Source: Nemertoderma westbladi
Taxonomy: Eukaryota; Xenacoelomorpha; Nemertodermatida; Nemertodermatidae
Assembly: GCA_032718475.1 (NCBI GenBank)
Contig: JAUCBJ010008845.1
Location: 1 to 64,000 of the forward strand
Direction: 5' to 3'
Length of the DNA stretch: 64,000 bases
Positions 54,401 through 63,504 of this stretch are shown here, one piece after another. The notes beneath the pieces were generated by a model. That model did no database searches. It was given only the letters and a program-made list of their open reading frames with translations, and was not told the origin of the DNA. A program made the translations under genes and the position numbers. Every line of letters begins with the position of its first letter. Position 1 is the stretch's first letter.

Positions 54401-56641
54401 AGGCTCCACACCTTTCACATGAGATACTTCAGACCTAACAGGTTGACATTGACACATTGTTACAGGGGGTGGTGGTATACCCTTTTGTGTAATTACTAAT
54501 TTATCGCATTCTAGCGCGATACTTTGCTGCACTTCTTGCAACTCTAGCCTACTTTCCCTTACTGTGCCCTTGAATTGCTGAACGGTCTCCTGCATCTGTC
54601 CGAGCAGGAGATCCATCCCCCGTCGTCTCTCATCCACCCATTCAACCGCCGAAGCGGGATTCGCCAACGTTGTAGCGGGCGGACAAGGGACAACGGGCGA
54701 CAAATCATGAATATTTCGCTCGGAGTCCAGGGCATGAACTGTCTCATGGGCTGTTCTGCTGGGCACAGGTAGCTTAGTGCTGTGCAAAGGGAATTGAGAG
54801 GTAGGTTCAGGGAGTACAGGTGTCTCTACGACCGAAAGGGTGGCTTCGGGAACAGACCTAACTATTTCAGGCTCATCTACTATAGTAGGGAGTCTCTCTA
54901 TTGTAATTATTTGGTCTGTGGGTTCTGTACTACCTAAGTTGGTGTTATTTAGTTGCCTTCTAACAGCTGGAGGCAAATCAGGCAATTTTTGACGGTGGAA
55001 CATTCTTTTACGTCTGCTTAGGCGAGATCGATTTCCTCCGCCTTCAGGATCGGTAGTATCGCCTTCCTCAGATGATGTATACCCCTGTCTTTTGGGAGTA
55101 GATCGACTCATCATCTGCATATTACTAGCTGTTAACTGTTTATTGAAGTTGTCTTGCCTCTCTTGAAGATTTTCCAACTCTAGTTGGGTTGCCTCTTCAG
55201 ATGCCCTCCGTTCTGCTTCTGCCACTGCCTCTGCTGTTGCCAGTGCCGCTTTTCTTTCCGCTTCGGCCTCTGCCACTGCCGATGCCGCTTTCCTTTCCGC
55301 TTCGGCTTCTGCCACTGCCACTGCCACTGCCGCTTTTCTTTCCGCTTCTGCCGCTGCCACTGCTGCTGCCACTGCCGCTTTTCTTTCAGCTTCTGCCGCT
55401 GCCACTGCTGCTGCTGCTTTTCTTTCCGCTTCGGCCTCTGCCACTGCTGCTGCCACTGCCGCTGTCTTTCTATCTTCTATACGTTTTTTCTTTACTTGTT
55501 CTTCTTGGTCTCTAGCGATGCGGAGTTGTTCATCGAATTTAGCTTGGTTCGCCGCTAACCTATCCACATCAATTGCATCCAACACACGCTGGGCTCCTTC
55601 ACTATTAGGGCTAAGTCCATCTAGCCTTCTCATCAACTCTTCATCTCCCAAAAAACGCTGATAGTCTGACAGATAGATGTCAATGGCATCCCTCTTATGC
55701 GGTTTCTCTGCCGTCGATTCACTTTCCACTTGGGAAAAAGTAGCGTCCGTTGATTCTCCATGGGTTGAGCGCTCCTCCAGCTGAGCTTTCCACTGAGCTG
55801 TTCCTTGAACCTGGCGACTCACCCGTTGAAACCAAGTCTTTACGGCAACTTGCAACGACGTGTCTTGTCTTCTTTTAGAAGCCTCTTCAAAGGCTGATAA
55901 TATTAGCCTGATTCGCAGAATTCTTTCTCTAACTTGATAAAGCAGTTGTCCCTGCTCTTGAGGTCCTTTAGGTTGTTGAAACAGTTGTTTTTCTACTCGC
56001 TCCATAGAGCTGAAGAATCCCTGTGCGTATCCGGCTGCGGACCTCTTCCACACAGCTGGATCGATGGTTTCCTTGGCTACTCCCATCCGGTGTATGTCTT
56101 CCCAGGCAGCTTCTGATAAATCAAACGGGAGTCCGGGTCCGGGGAAGTTCCATTGCGACTCGACCATAGACTTCAGTTCTTCCCTTGTGTATCCCTCATA
56201 ACTATCTTTAGTTGATCGCTTACTTCTCGCCCAATCGATCTGGTGTTCTTCCACCGCGATCAATAACCTAGTGAGTACGGCTGCAGGAAGGATGAGAAGG
56301 GGATCCGAATAAACCGCATCCGTCATCTTTGCTCCGCGCTCGGGTGTCAGTTCTACAGTATCTTCACTACTGGAGCTGTCGGGCCGCTGAGAAATATGTT
56401 CTTGGCTCGCGGGTTGTTGCTGTTCCGCTGCTTCTTGGTCCCGCTTGACCTGAGCTCGAGTGCCTATGATAGACCTACGATGTTGGACCAGCCTAGGTTC
56501 TGTTATTACTACTGGAGGGATGACCTTCCTCACAGTGGGAGGTGAACTGAACTTAGGACTAGACGGTTCTACACCTCTATCTGAGTCGCAGATAGTTACA
56601 TCTAATAAACTGTCTGACAGGTTCTGTTTAGTATCAGACAT
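48455..56641 (-). CDS. gag-pol: Element 2 Gag-Pol polyprotein (PR, RT, RNase H, IN)
   Basis: One uninterrupted frame; the first ATG is at 56641 (2728 residues), four codons inside the open frame. Approximate order: N-terminal region; Ala/Glu/Arg coiled coil (~375-490); DUF1759-like capsid region (~815-985); zinc knuckles (~1100-1167, CYNCLRQGHQRRTC); protease with a D-S-G active site (D1275); RT with catalytic YMDD (1770-1773); RNase H (~1940-2080, GDASDMG, KVPRAELKA, YWTDAL); HHCC domain (~2323-2367) and DDE integrase core (D2399, D2461, E2511); C-terminal DUF5641-like domain. Every catalytic motif I checked is intact. Gag and Pol share one frame with no intron, unlike element 1. It would make the particle, mature it, copy the RNA and integrate the DNA. 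Confidence 0.95.
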   Translation of the reverse strand: MSDTKQNLSDSLLDVTICDSDRGVEPSSPKFSSPPTVRKVIPPVVITEPRLVQHRRSIIGTRAQVKRDQEAAEQQQPASQEHISQRPDSSSSEDTVELTPERGAKMTDAVYSDPLLILPAAVLTRLLIAVEEHQIDWARSKRSTKDSYEGYTREELKSMVESQWNFPGPGLPFDLSEAAWEDIHRMGVAKETIDPAVWKRSAAGYAQGFFSSMERVEKQLFQQPKGPQEQGQLLYQVRERILRIRLILSAFEEASKRRQDTSLQVAVKTWFQRVSRQVQGTAQWKAQLEERSTHGESTDATFSQVESESTAEKPHKRDAIDIYLSDYQRFLGDEELMRRLDGLSPNSEGAQRVLDAIDVDRLAANQAKFDEQLRIARDQEEQVKKKRIEDRKTAAVAAAVAEAEAERKAAAAVAAAEAERKAAVAAAVAAAEAERKAAVAVAVAEAEAERKAASAVAEAEAERKAALATAEAVAEAERRASEEATQLELENLQERQDNFNKQLTASNMQMMSRSTPKRQGYTSSEEGDTTDPEGGGNRSRLSRRKRMFHRQKLPDLPPAVRRQLNNTNLGSTEPTDQIITIERLPTIVDEPEIVRSVPEATLSVVETPVLPEPTSQFPLHSTKLPVPSRTAHETVHALDSERNIHDLSPVVPCPPATTLANPASAVEWVDERRRGMDLLLGQMQETVQQFKGTVRESRLELQEVQQSIALECDKLVITQKGIPPPPVTMCQCQPVRSEVSHVKGVEPTRIYTASEVETPIVNPIKGNYRPVDNDIPYRPDHNPRNLYTDNSILSNTMAQESFTRQMARTEARQAVKVGEIVKFNGDEMKWLPFNEYYKDNIQNSVLSNGEKLRFLIECSEGSPKLMALKFIGHPDGLRQVWDTLNIRYGNRNNIAGYLYAKLVAPRKFISSGIIEFSDEIQEICRQLDWLGKSHEYQNAMVIRAVASTLPKGGVGTRWDKKVLYMMEQQRRDPTMADLMSFLDGEVKLQLLKLSREKTPENKVSEKPVARRKVTPVCYTDDGESQTSQGEDSGKDTDRSYYVNKMPKDQVSKFKSRTNDRREQVRKTPPTSPKRIQVRKPEEKASVHNVTQNKVSNIKPKCALCDGTHRLNMCDEFLKKSLTERREVMWDKRLCYNCLRQGHQRRTCYSDTRCTKCGAKHHILLHTEFERNSPSQVSDSELHVQFSDVNDTDQSEMEGFYTDEFSESESCYMINTTVYRALIYEKDTDIDLALTTSDRQPFWKAPTSNVGIREFPVVQVRVHGPKRSYVVNALLDSGSTGTFIDKELAEDIFDGQPKFRTKLNMSGIMQVWKSTVTADYYVGALSTPQDELGEHSIRSVKMVAIKNFATTQADLYNWDEDESIQHLKIPRFQTDYPGVQILIGQNAHEALETLEKRPAQPQPLQVYAGRTRVGWYFTGPSRRTLMERLPKEQVYQAREWEVENSEFDDPTEGTPYSSDNDDIHQLFDEENAIDLLKESETWQNQVNLCQLLHPSERDDYNDELNDVIERYNAKTRDEHAVRFFTQEVVEPNSYDKALSVEEERAKQIQATTTRFLKDQGRYEIGLPFRKREPKFINNRPLAEKRIAQLHRRLTANSSAKEMYKTQLKKFISKEYAELVPEETPITERTYYLTHHYVPKPGKPHEVRVVFDGSALYMGQSLNSELLPGPNLLQSLLGILLRLRQYSIAFASDIEGMFLQVKALDRDRDSLRFLWWPEGDLNKKPVEYWMTIQAFGIISSPSNACSVVRTTADDNRDAFSKEVIDNIKQDIYMDDNLKSLPSVEEAIEVANGTVECLKKGGFRLTKFTSNSREFLESIPVEDRGTKDLDLIKDDLPETKTLGLKWDTERDILFFQLKQRDNPVRTKWICLSILSTYFDPLGFISPVILIARSLVQQMWLENHSWDDPLKGELLKKWMKWEDSLPAIENFIISRSYFGHVLPTYSYQLHVFGDASDMGIGIVAYLRVETPDGIKVALVTSKALINNKLKVPRAELKAALYATAIGRNVTEQIDYPLEKTVYWTDALLVLEYITNEVCQFSVFVTNRVAIILSRTTMDQWRHCPRTINPADIASRGATPQELVDTPDWLGGPDFLYKEEEEWPPHLTTAEIRQAKGAEKVKPKTQASKSKLFKPTVDLSVLHTSGDNALDQKPTATNKLVVEIRDKDWKSGIPDVSQGLSPLLQRAIHHYSSWNRLCKAVTYLKRCFHHHYSGMKTKGDTAPITSVQVHVIKDLPKYKVPDKYLKEKISYQEHEETNKQLLRLLQCYEDSDKYFLLLRNPQMRLRDRFSSTMIDGLIRVGGRLTNAPLSFDTKFPILIRNLEIQVKMIVDVHSKLYHAGRERVLSEIRTRYYFYKPQRALNQVLRNCIPCRKAFSRPLTQREAELPRERVSFYEPPFTNTGVDLFGPIEVYRARTIVKRWCVIFVCMTCRAIHLDMVNDLSTNSFLLSLRRQIARFGTSNTMRSDKGTNFIGANNEIKAYVKDWNQRQVDDQLRVTASSWTFNAADAPWWGGSWERLIRSVKTAFHFIVPCRAYLTDELLRTLMEEIAAYLNERPLMPVSSSPDSLEALTPAHFLLKKPVAMLPQSEITDGDEYCRQTWQLMQLLSRRFADHFEKHYLPTLQLRTKWFAQQENVSAGDMVLIVDLPCKRWQTGRIIETHISDDGLVRSVELVVMRRNFKKPGIVFETQQLNRPVGRLCLLERDRELSGNYGRQDTLPTTTSLIQQTSRDSPT
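55190..55475 (-). repeat. Ala/Glu-coding imperfect repeats in element 2 gag
   Basis: Irregular repeats of GCxGAAGCGGAAAGAAAAGC-type units on the minus strand encode the Ala/Glu/Arg/Lys coil. Open frames on the plus strand here are mirror artefacts. Confidence 0.85.
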
Positions 56642-58819
56642 GTTGGTTTGCACAGTTGAATGCCTACTGCTATATTACAGTCTAAGCAAGTCTAGTAATT
56701 CAGAATTAACTGCTAGCCTAGTAATTAATTACCGATACTGCTACTCAGTGTAGCGTGATATATAATATATTAGTATACCGGTATGCTTATAGTATATATA
56801 AGTATTATTACAGACTAGTTTATCACAGAATACCGGTAGGTAATTTTAGCACAAATATATAAATATATAATAGGCCTATCGTGAATACCGGTATGCAGTT
56901 TACACTTATAGTATATATAAGTATAATTACTAACTAAAATTAATTACAGAACACCGGTATGATTTCAGCACAAGTATATAAATATATAATAGGCCTATCG
57001 TAAATACCGGTATATCAATTATTTTAAATAATTGAATTTCTGAATTTTAAGGGTTACTTGGTTACTTTAACTTACTTTATTACCGTTATTTAAGCAGTAG
57101 TCCAACTGATATTGAGACCTAATTGTTGTATGGCAGGCCTACTATTTATAAATCGTTTGAGTTGATTTATAATATATATATACCCGTTTAATGGGTTTTG
57201 TCAATGTTGAAATAAATGTTATTATTTCTGGGGGAGTCACTACACATAAGCTGTGCGCTCTCAGTGGAGTGCTACTTGTTGGACACTAAAACAAATAATT
57301 CTAATTTACCTAAGTTACTTAATACTACAAATTACGTACAATTCGGGTTGAGATTACAATCTCTAAATAAACACAAAATTTTAATTACAAATACACAAAT
57401 ACGAATTTTTAGGGTAATTTTACAAGAAGTCTACTAACCAGCCTAACAAAGGGTTAGAATATCTGGTTATTACAACGGACAGGTTACTACGGTATTTGAA
57501 AATAATAAGTAGTAGTAAATATACTGCGTTGTCCAGATAGGAAAATACCACCGCCTGACGACCTATAACCGTATCGCTATAGGTACTACGTTATGTATCA
57601 CGGAGTGTCCCTACCTAGAAGTTAATTACCGCGGTCTACCAGAACCAACGTGCCTATTAACCACTTTACAACACAAATACACTGCCTACACACTAATTGC
57701 TTTCGGAAAGCACTGTACACTAAACCCTAAATTAGGTACAAGTACTTGTATAACAAATAATTAGTAGTTAAAAATACTTGAACAGCTAAAAGAACCACGG
57801 CATCTGCTGGAGTGACCGGTGCACAAAATCACCAGTCTTTACCTACGCCAAGCAGCCCGTATAGTACTGGGGTTAGTTTAACTATAACGGTATGTATAAC
57901 AAACACAATTACTGTAGGAATAAACTTGGGGAATGAATGTTGCGAATAATCGCATAAACTCTGAATAATAAATATTACGCTACGCGTACAGACTATTCGA
58001 ACAAAATGCAGACTAAATACTGACAGACTACTATCAAGCCTAAACAAACTACGGTATATGCAGACTCCAAAATGGTTAAGTAGTATGCGTTCTAACCCAG
58101 TAGTACGACTTATTCTTTAGATGGGGGTTTACCTTACAGCAATGGCTGCCCCTACTTCCTAACCGTTCTTTATCGGACAGATGCTTTACACACACCGAAA
58201 TTTCCTCAAACCCAACAGCAGCCAGACAACTATCCAGCCTACAAATTATCTAAATAAAATTATACGCTACCCGTACAGACTACACAAACAAAGTACAGAC
58301 CAAACGCCGGCGGACTCCTATCAGGCCTAAATAAACCACAGGACATGCAGACTCCGAAATGGTTAAGTAGTATGCGTTCTAACCCAGTAGTACGACTTAT
58401 TCTTTAGATGGGGGTTTAGCTTACAGCAATGGCTGCCCCTACTTCCTAACCGTTCTTTATCGGACATACACTCTACATGCACTGCAATCCGTTCAGACCT
58501 AATCAACAGTTAGCCAACAGTCAAGCCTACAAATTATCTGTACAATCTGAGCAGGCTTACACGCCTTCTGCTCAATACTGGCCTACAAATAAATAAAACT
58601 GACAGAAATAAGTAAGCTCCAAAAGAAACAAGGGGTGTACAGTCCCTAATCTCTTAAACAGCCTACCGGTATACAATACCACAATCGAATAATACTGCTG
58701 TACCTGTACTACTGTAGGTACCGGTCCGGATGATCAGGCAGTCAAGCCTACTGGTTACCGGTTGACCGGTACTTTCTACTAGATTGCTTACACCGCAATC
58801 CAGAAGCAATATCTGTTAT
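56642..58819 (-). other. Element 2 leader, with internal duplications
   Basis: 2.2 kb untranslated leader. A ~220 bp block is duplicated at about 57965-58185 and 58255-58470 (shared core ATGGTTAAGTAGTATGCGTT). A second duplication of ~125 bp lies at about 56783-56880 and 56910-57010, rich in ACCGGTAT and TATATAAGTA. A possible primer binding site, TGGATTGCGGTGTAAGC on the minus strand, begins 17 bases after the LTR, which is further than usual. Confidence 0.65.
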
Positions 58820-59999
58820 TGTTTGCGCTTTTGAAGCCCTTTGACAGTTTAACCTGCCAAAATTAGAATGTCTTTTAAATGATATATATTCTTTAGCTTT
58901 ATGACGAGTATTTGATACACTACATTAGCCGAATCCAGTCTATGCGCAATCATTCACCCGTTGGATATACCCGGGAGACTGAGTTCGGAGCTTAATGATT
59001 GATAGTGTAAGCCTACTGTATTATTCGACTGATCGTAATATATAATCTCTGACAAATATTATTCACTTTCGGGAAATATTAACAGTTCCTTTAGGACGTG
59101 GCGCTCTAAATATGTAAACAGAGTTATGACTTAAACTAGACACAAAGAAAAGGCTATAGTTTCACGTATATGGCACATTCTTTAGGAGATGCTTTGTTAT
59201 CAGTTACACTCATACACAATGCTGCACAATACTGCACACTAATCTGCCGACCTTCACTAAATTTGGTCACGTATAATGAGAGCAACATACAATTTATGTC
59301 GGGCATATGAAATAGCATTAGATTCACTTCAAACCACTCAACATAGGTCGCAATCGTTTATCTGTAACCGGTCTCTCTAACCTTTAGTATATCAAGAAGG
59401 TGGGGTGTCTGACTATTGATCAGTATTCCGATATAATATTTCATCCACAAATATAATGAATAACCAACAGTAAAAGCAGTAATATTAATGTATAAATGAT
59501 TATTAAGTGAATGAGTTAACTTGTGTAACTCGTGAGTAGTTAAGATAACAGATATACGTTCTATAATTAAGCCTACTAATGTAAGACTAAAGACTGAAAA
59601 CACGGAGGTGCCGAAAGCCGATGTTCTTAGGCTCTGGGCAAAAAACACAACACTGAACTACTGAGTTCTGTATACACCTCCAACACAGAGACAACAAACG
59701 CTCTGATTGGTCAACCGAACAACGAGAGAACAAAGAAACAAAGAAACGTCGACGTGGCAATATCAGCTGTTAACCGTCGTCATGGTAGCGACACTGTTTT
59801 CAAGAGTATCTAGCTTATCGCGTCACGAGATTGCGGATTATGTCCTCTAAAGTACAAATACAGTACAAATACAGAAGAAATGACTTTTATGTCCTCTAAA
59901 ACACCAGTAAAGCAAGGACATGTCCTTTTTATGCCTGGCAAACCAACTACAGAGTGCTTTAAGGGAAAATAACCGGTTAATGACGCAAAAGCTTTTACA
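58820..59999 (-). repeat. 5' LTR of element 2
   Basis: 1180 bp, ends TG...CA, about six differences from the 3' LTR. Confidence 0.95.
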
Positions 60000-60004
60000 C
60001 ACGA
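60000..60004. other. Target-site duplication of element 2, right
   Basis: CACGA, matching 41294-41298. Confidence 0.9.
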
Positions 60005-60579
60005 TTCAAGCGCGCGAGGCTCTAATCAGATTCAAGGATATGGCTATACAATTTGCTTTCAAACCAAAGCAGATTACGATCCCCAATCACCAACGCTATC
60101 TCATAAATAGCAGTATCGCAGCCTTTATCTATAAGTTCAAATCCGAAAAATATGTCGGTATCTGGCCCATTTTAATGAAAGACGAAGAGAATACCACTTT
60201 TCAGTTCACCAACGGTCTCAATATTAGGGGCAGCGATTTTCTCACGATAAATATAACCAACCCACCCAACTCTCACTACTATCTCAGTCCTTACATTCAT
60301 ATCGAGAACAAACCAACAGAAATTATATTCACCAATACGAAAAATACCAACACTATCACCCTATCCAACGACTTTACCATCGCGCGCCTTTTCGAATTAC
60401 TAAAACGTTCTCTCAGAGAAGGCATCTTTCTCCCGCAGCAAACACACCTTAATCTATTTCACCCCCCAAGAAAAGGCTATCTCAACAAACTATTAAAGAG
60501 AAAATTATCGCAACCATTAATAGTATCGGACCCTAAAAGGGTTAAACCAGTTATTCTCGGAGGCCAGCAACCCTATTAA
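60005..60579 (+). pseudogene. Unrecognised single-exon gene, 3' part
   Basis: 575 nt continuing the frame of 40164-41298 to a TAA at 60577-60579. It encodes a segment with PNSHYYLSPYIHIENKP and a basic C-terminal tail (RKGYLNKLLKRKL). The open frame running left to 59920 is LTR sequence and not part of this gene. Codon use and base composition resemble the 5' part. Confidence 0.65.
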
Positions 60580-61690
60580 TATAAACAGTCTCTATTTATT
60601 AAAAACTGTTCTGACTATATCTTTTGTTATTGTTGATGTTCTTATATTATTTATTATTAATGTTGATGGTAAATTATTTATCCGTTGTTGTTATATTATT
60701 TAATATTGATGTTGTCGGTAAATTATTTATTCTTGTTTCCCCATATTGTTTAAAAAATATAAGATATTTAACCGATTATTTTTCATTTTTCTCTACTAGT
60801 TAATCTATTCTATGAGAGCGAGCCATGAAGTGGCCATTAATGACCCCTACTGCTTCTTCGTAATCAATTTGAATGTTAACCCCTAAATAAACAGCCAATC
60901 CCTATGAATTCTTTACAAACTCGATATGCAAGTTGTTTATCAGAGTTGATTTTAATTAAAATATATTATTTAGCGATTTTCGTGATTAATGATATAAATT
61001 ATATTCACCAAAATGAAAATATCCACCCTATTACTCTAACCATCAAGCGATGCTTTGTATGTATTGATGGCGAGCAAAGTTTTCAGGGCGACCACCTCTA
61101 GGCTGTAAGTATACTATTCTGCCCTATCATAGACACTCTGTCTTTTAGATGCTTCACTGTTAATATTAAGCCGTTAGCCATGGCGCCGCTGATAAGCCGC
61201 GAGGATATTCAAAGGCTTTGGTTTGATTGTTCGTACTATGGATAGTTCAATGAAATCGTGAAAGGGAGGGCCGCATGGGTTGAAAGTGATCGTCCTTATT
61301 TTCCCGAGAAATTCTTAAAGGCGACTATGAATAGAACTATGAATATGAAAGGGAGGACCGCATATGTTGGGAATGATAGCCCTTCAACTGCCTTTTACCC
61401 AGATTTATGTAAGATCGGGGGAGGATGTAAAGGAAAATATACTCGTAGCTTTAATGCCCCATTTGATTAAAGTAGAGCAAATTTAGCTTTCACCTAAGGG
61501 TTATCACTCCATGCGACTGCAAAATTTAAAATTCTATCTATGATGTATTCACTATATTTCGTTTGCTGACATTATTTCATCGCGAAATTAAAAGCATCTC
61601 CTATCACTATTATTATAGTATATTATCTAAACTAGTGACACTGAGTTGGAACAGATAGGATAATTGCACTTTGTTATGTTTTAGTTTAGT
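60580..61690. other. Gene-free region with short repeats
   Basis: AT-rich. A block at about 60842-60925 (CCATTAATGACCCCTAC, CTTCTTCGTAATCAATTTGAA) recurs imperfectly at 61880-61980. Small open frames at 60904 and 61258 have no recognisable content. Confidence 0.45.
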
Positions 61691-61699
61691 AGCTTTAAT

Positions 61700-61870
61700 C
61701 ATAATACTACCGGGCTATAAAATGTTGTATAAATATCGGGGGGAGGGTCATAATGACCCTGGTCGAGGTAGGGAATCGAATCTATGACAATCTGTATATC
61801 CTATTTTGTCTTTACTTTTTATATTTTCCGCGAAGCGACGGCCAAAATTTAAAATTCCTGAAAATTTCTG
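61700..61870 (+). repeat. Direct repeat with palindromic receptor-like site, copy 1
   Basis: About 170 bp shared with 62185-62352. It contains CGGGCTATAAAATG and, 25 bp on, the perfect dyad AGGGTCATAATGACCCT (61744-61760), i.e. GGTCA-n3-TGACC. Confidence 0.8.
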
Positions 61871-62184
61871 AGTCTCAGCATACCATTAATGATCCCTATG
61901 CCTTCTTCGTAGTCAATTTGAATGGTAATCCCTAAATCCCTATATTTTTCATAAAAACCCTCAAAACTTTACAAATTTTGAAAAATCGGCTAATATAAAA
62001 TGCCCCATAGTTTCAATAAAAATGGTACTCGAAATGTGAATACAATGCTTCCACTTCACCAAGGTGAAACCTTAACGAAAACTATCCTGATCCACACTCG
62101 ATTTGTAAATACATTGCATCCACTTCACCAAGATGGAGCATTTGTATTGTATTTAAGATTTATTTTCATGAGTCACATAATAAC

Positions 62185-62352
62185 CCCAATACTACCGGGC
62201 TATAAAATGTTGTATAAATATCGGGGGAGGGTCATAATGACCCTGGTCGAGGTAGGGAATCAAATCTATGACAATCTGTATATCCTATTTTGTGTTTACT
62301 TTTTATTTTTTCCGCGAAGCGACGGCCAAAATTTAAAATTCCTGAAAATTTC
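62185..62352 (+). repeat. Direct repeat with palindromic receptor-like site, copy 2
   Basis: Near-identical to 61700-61870; the dyad lies at 62228-62244. The two are about 485 bp apart. Confidence 0.8.
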
Positions 62353-62496
62353 GCGGATAGAGAATTATAAATATATTTGGTGAGCATAGTGCTACGCGAA
62401 GGCTCCATGGCAGATGTATTTTAGCTATGGACTCGTATATCCATTCTACTCTACTATAGCCAGACTGTCTTCGAGGTGCCCCGTTAGCCTTGGCGC

Positions 62497-62532
62497 CGCT
62501 AAATTTGCATGAGGGCCGGCCGGCAAGCGAGA
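62497..62532 (+). repeat. Short GC-rich direct repeat, copy 1
   Basis: A block starting GCTAAATTTGCATGAGGGCC and ending GCGAGAT recurs at 63468-63504 with one difference. It includes the palindrome GGCCGGCC. Confidence 0.8.
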
Positions 62533-62699
62533 TATCTCTATTGCTAATAAGCTTGAGGGCCCAAATAAGGCTAACATTCATATGCTATATCCCCTAGTTA
62601 TTACCGATATATAATTACTACTGGCTCCTAACGACTTATCACTGGGGAGCCCTTTAATTAAAGCCGCCGCTCGTTGAAACTGTTGCGTTGCTCCCTCTG

Positions 62700-62760
62700 C
62701 GCTGATGCTATATAAACCGAGACGGGACCTTCATTCCTCATCAGTTTTGAGCTCGAATAA
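62700..62760 (+). promoter_or_regulatory. TATA promoter of the small gene at 62857
   Basis: GCTATATAAACC near 62708 is followed about 30 bp later by an initiator-like TCATTCCTCATCAG. The layout resembles the promoter at 40038. Confidence 0.6.
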
Positions 62761-62856
62761 TTTTACATGATTTATTTCACAAGACGCTAATTTTAAACTT
62801 TACATTTCATTTTAAACTTTTGCGTTTACAATTTGTCAATTTGGCTATTCATCATC

Positions 62857-63276
62857 ATGGATTCCACCACCAGCACCCAGCTAGCCGCCTCCGTAACACC
62901 GGTCTCCATCACAGCTACACCCGTCACCACCATATCCAACGCTATCAACACAACCACAACCAGAAGCGTCGGTACACAGACCATGGAGAGCAGGTCGGAA
63001 GCGGTCACTCCCTATGTCCGTTATATGAGGGATCAGGAAGAGGAGATGGCGTGGGAGGAAGATTTGGTTAATCGAGAGCTCGAGATTCGAGCATTGGAGG
63101 AAGCGCGAGTGGAAGGGCTTCGGACCTCCTCCAACTGGTACGATCAGTATTTGTACCAGGAATATGTTCAGAAAGAGATAGCAGCGGCTGAGGAACAACG
63201 TTTCCTTTACCCTTTTCCCCAGGAAAACTGGGAGGAAACAGAGGATTTCAGGGAGGAACCATGGTGTAAGTTTTAA
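62857..63276 (+). CDS. Small acidic protein, unrecognised
   Basis: ATG at 62857 (context ATCATGG), 139 residues. The N-terminal ~50 residues are Thr/Ser/Val-rich; the rest is acidic and helical (DQEEEMAWEEDLVNREL, ALEEARVEG) and ends in a Trp/Glu/Phe-rich tail. A perfect splice donor GTAAGT at 63266 overlaps the last codons, and a good acceptor (TTTATTTTCTCATAG) lies at 63467. Splicing would end the protein two residues earlier, at a stop directly after the junction. I do not recognise a family. Confidence 0.6.
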   Translation: MDSTTSTQLAASVTPVSITATPVTTISNAINTTTTRSVGTQTMESRSEAVTPYVRYMRDQEEEMAWEEDLVNRELEIRALEEARVEGLRTSSNWYDQYLYQEYVQKEIAAAEEQRFLYPFPQENWEETEDFREEPWCKF

Positions 63277-63467
63277 TTAATACTAACATTCCTTTATAAT
63301 ATGATATAATAAAATAGGTTAAAGCAATAAGCAAATTGAGTATAGAAATTAATTTGAGTAATTACAATAATTTTAAAGTTATAAGAATTACCAAGATGGC
63401 TATAAAGCAATTACTTAAATAATAAATTATTATTTAATTATAAAATAAATTATTTATTTTCTCATAG
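63266..63467 (+). other. Possible 202 bp intron
   Basis: GTAAGT donor, AT-rich body, and a polypyrimidine tract with CATAG acceptor. The following exon would open with the GC-rich repeat copy at 63468. Confidence 0.45.
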
Positions 63468-63504
63468 GCTAAATTTGCATGAGGGCCGGCCGGCGAGCGA
63501 GATT
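63468..63504 (+). repeat. Short GC-rich direct repeat, copy 2
   Basis: Copy of 62497-62532; it begins exactly at the predicted splice acceptor. Confidence 0.75.

Larger units (their letters stand above)
41299..59999 (-). mobile_element. Element 2: 18.7 kb BEL/Pao retrotransposon
   Basis: A complete LTR element in minus orientation: 1180 bp LTRs with TG...CA ends, a 5 bp target-site duplication, a full Gag-PR-RT-RNaseH-IN ORF and a long downstream frame. The two LTRs differ at only about six positions by eye (~0.5%), so insertion is recent. It is far larger than usual BEL/Pao elements because of ~2.2 kb of leader, 1.6 kb between pol and the next ORF, and ~4.25 kb of extra coding sequence. Confidence 0.95.

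Noticed and set aside
55184-55558. Cys/Phe-rich and Pro/Leu-rich plus-strand frames
   Set aside because: Mirror images of the Ala/Glu-rich coil coded on the minus strand.
59920-60004. Left extension of the 59920-60579 frame as coding
   Set aside because: It is LTR sequence of element 2 plus the duplicated target site; the gene part begins at 60005.
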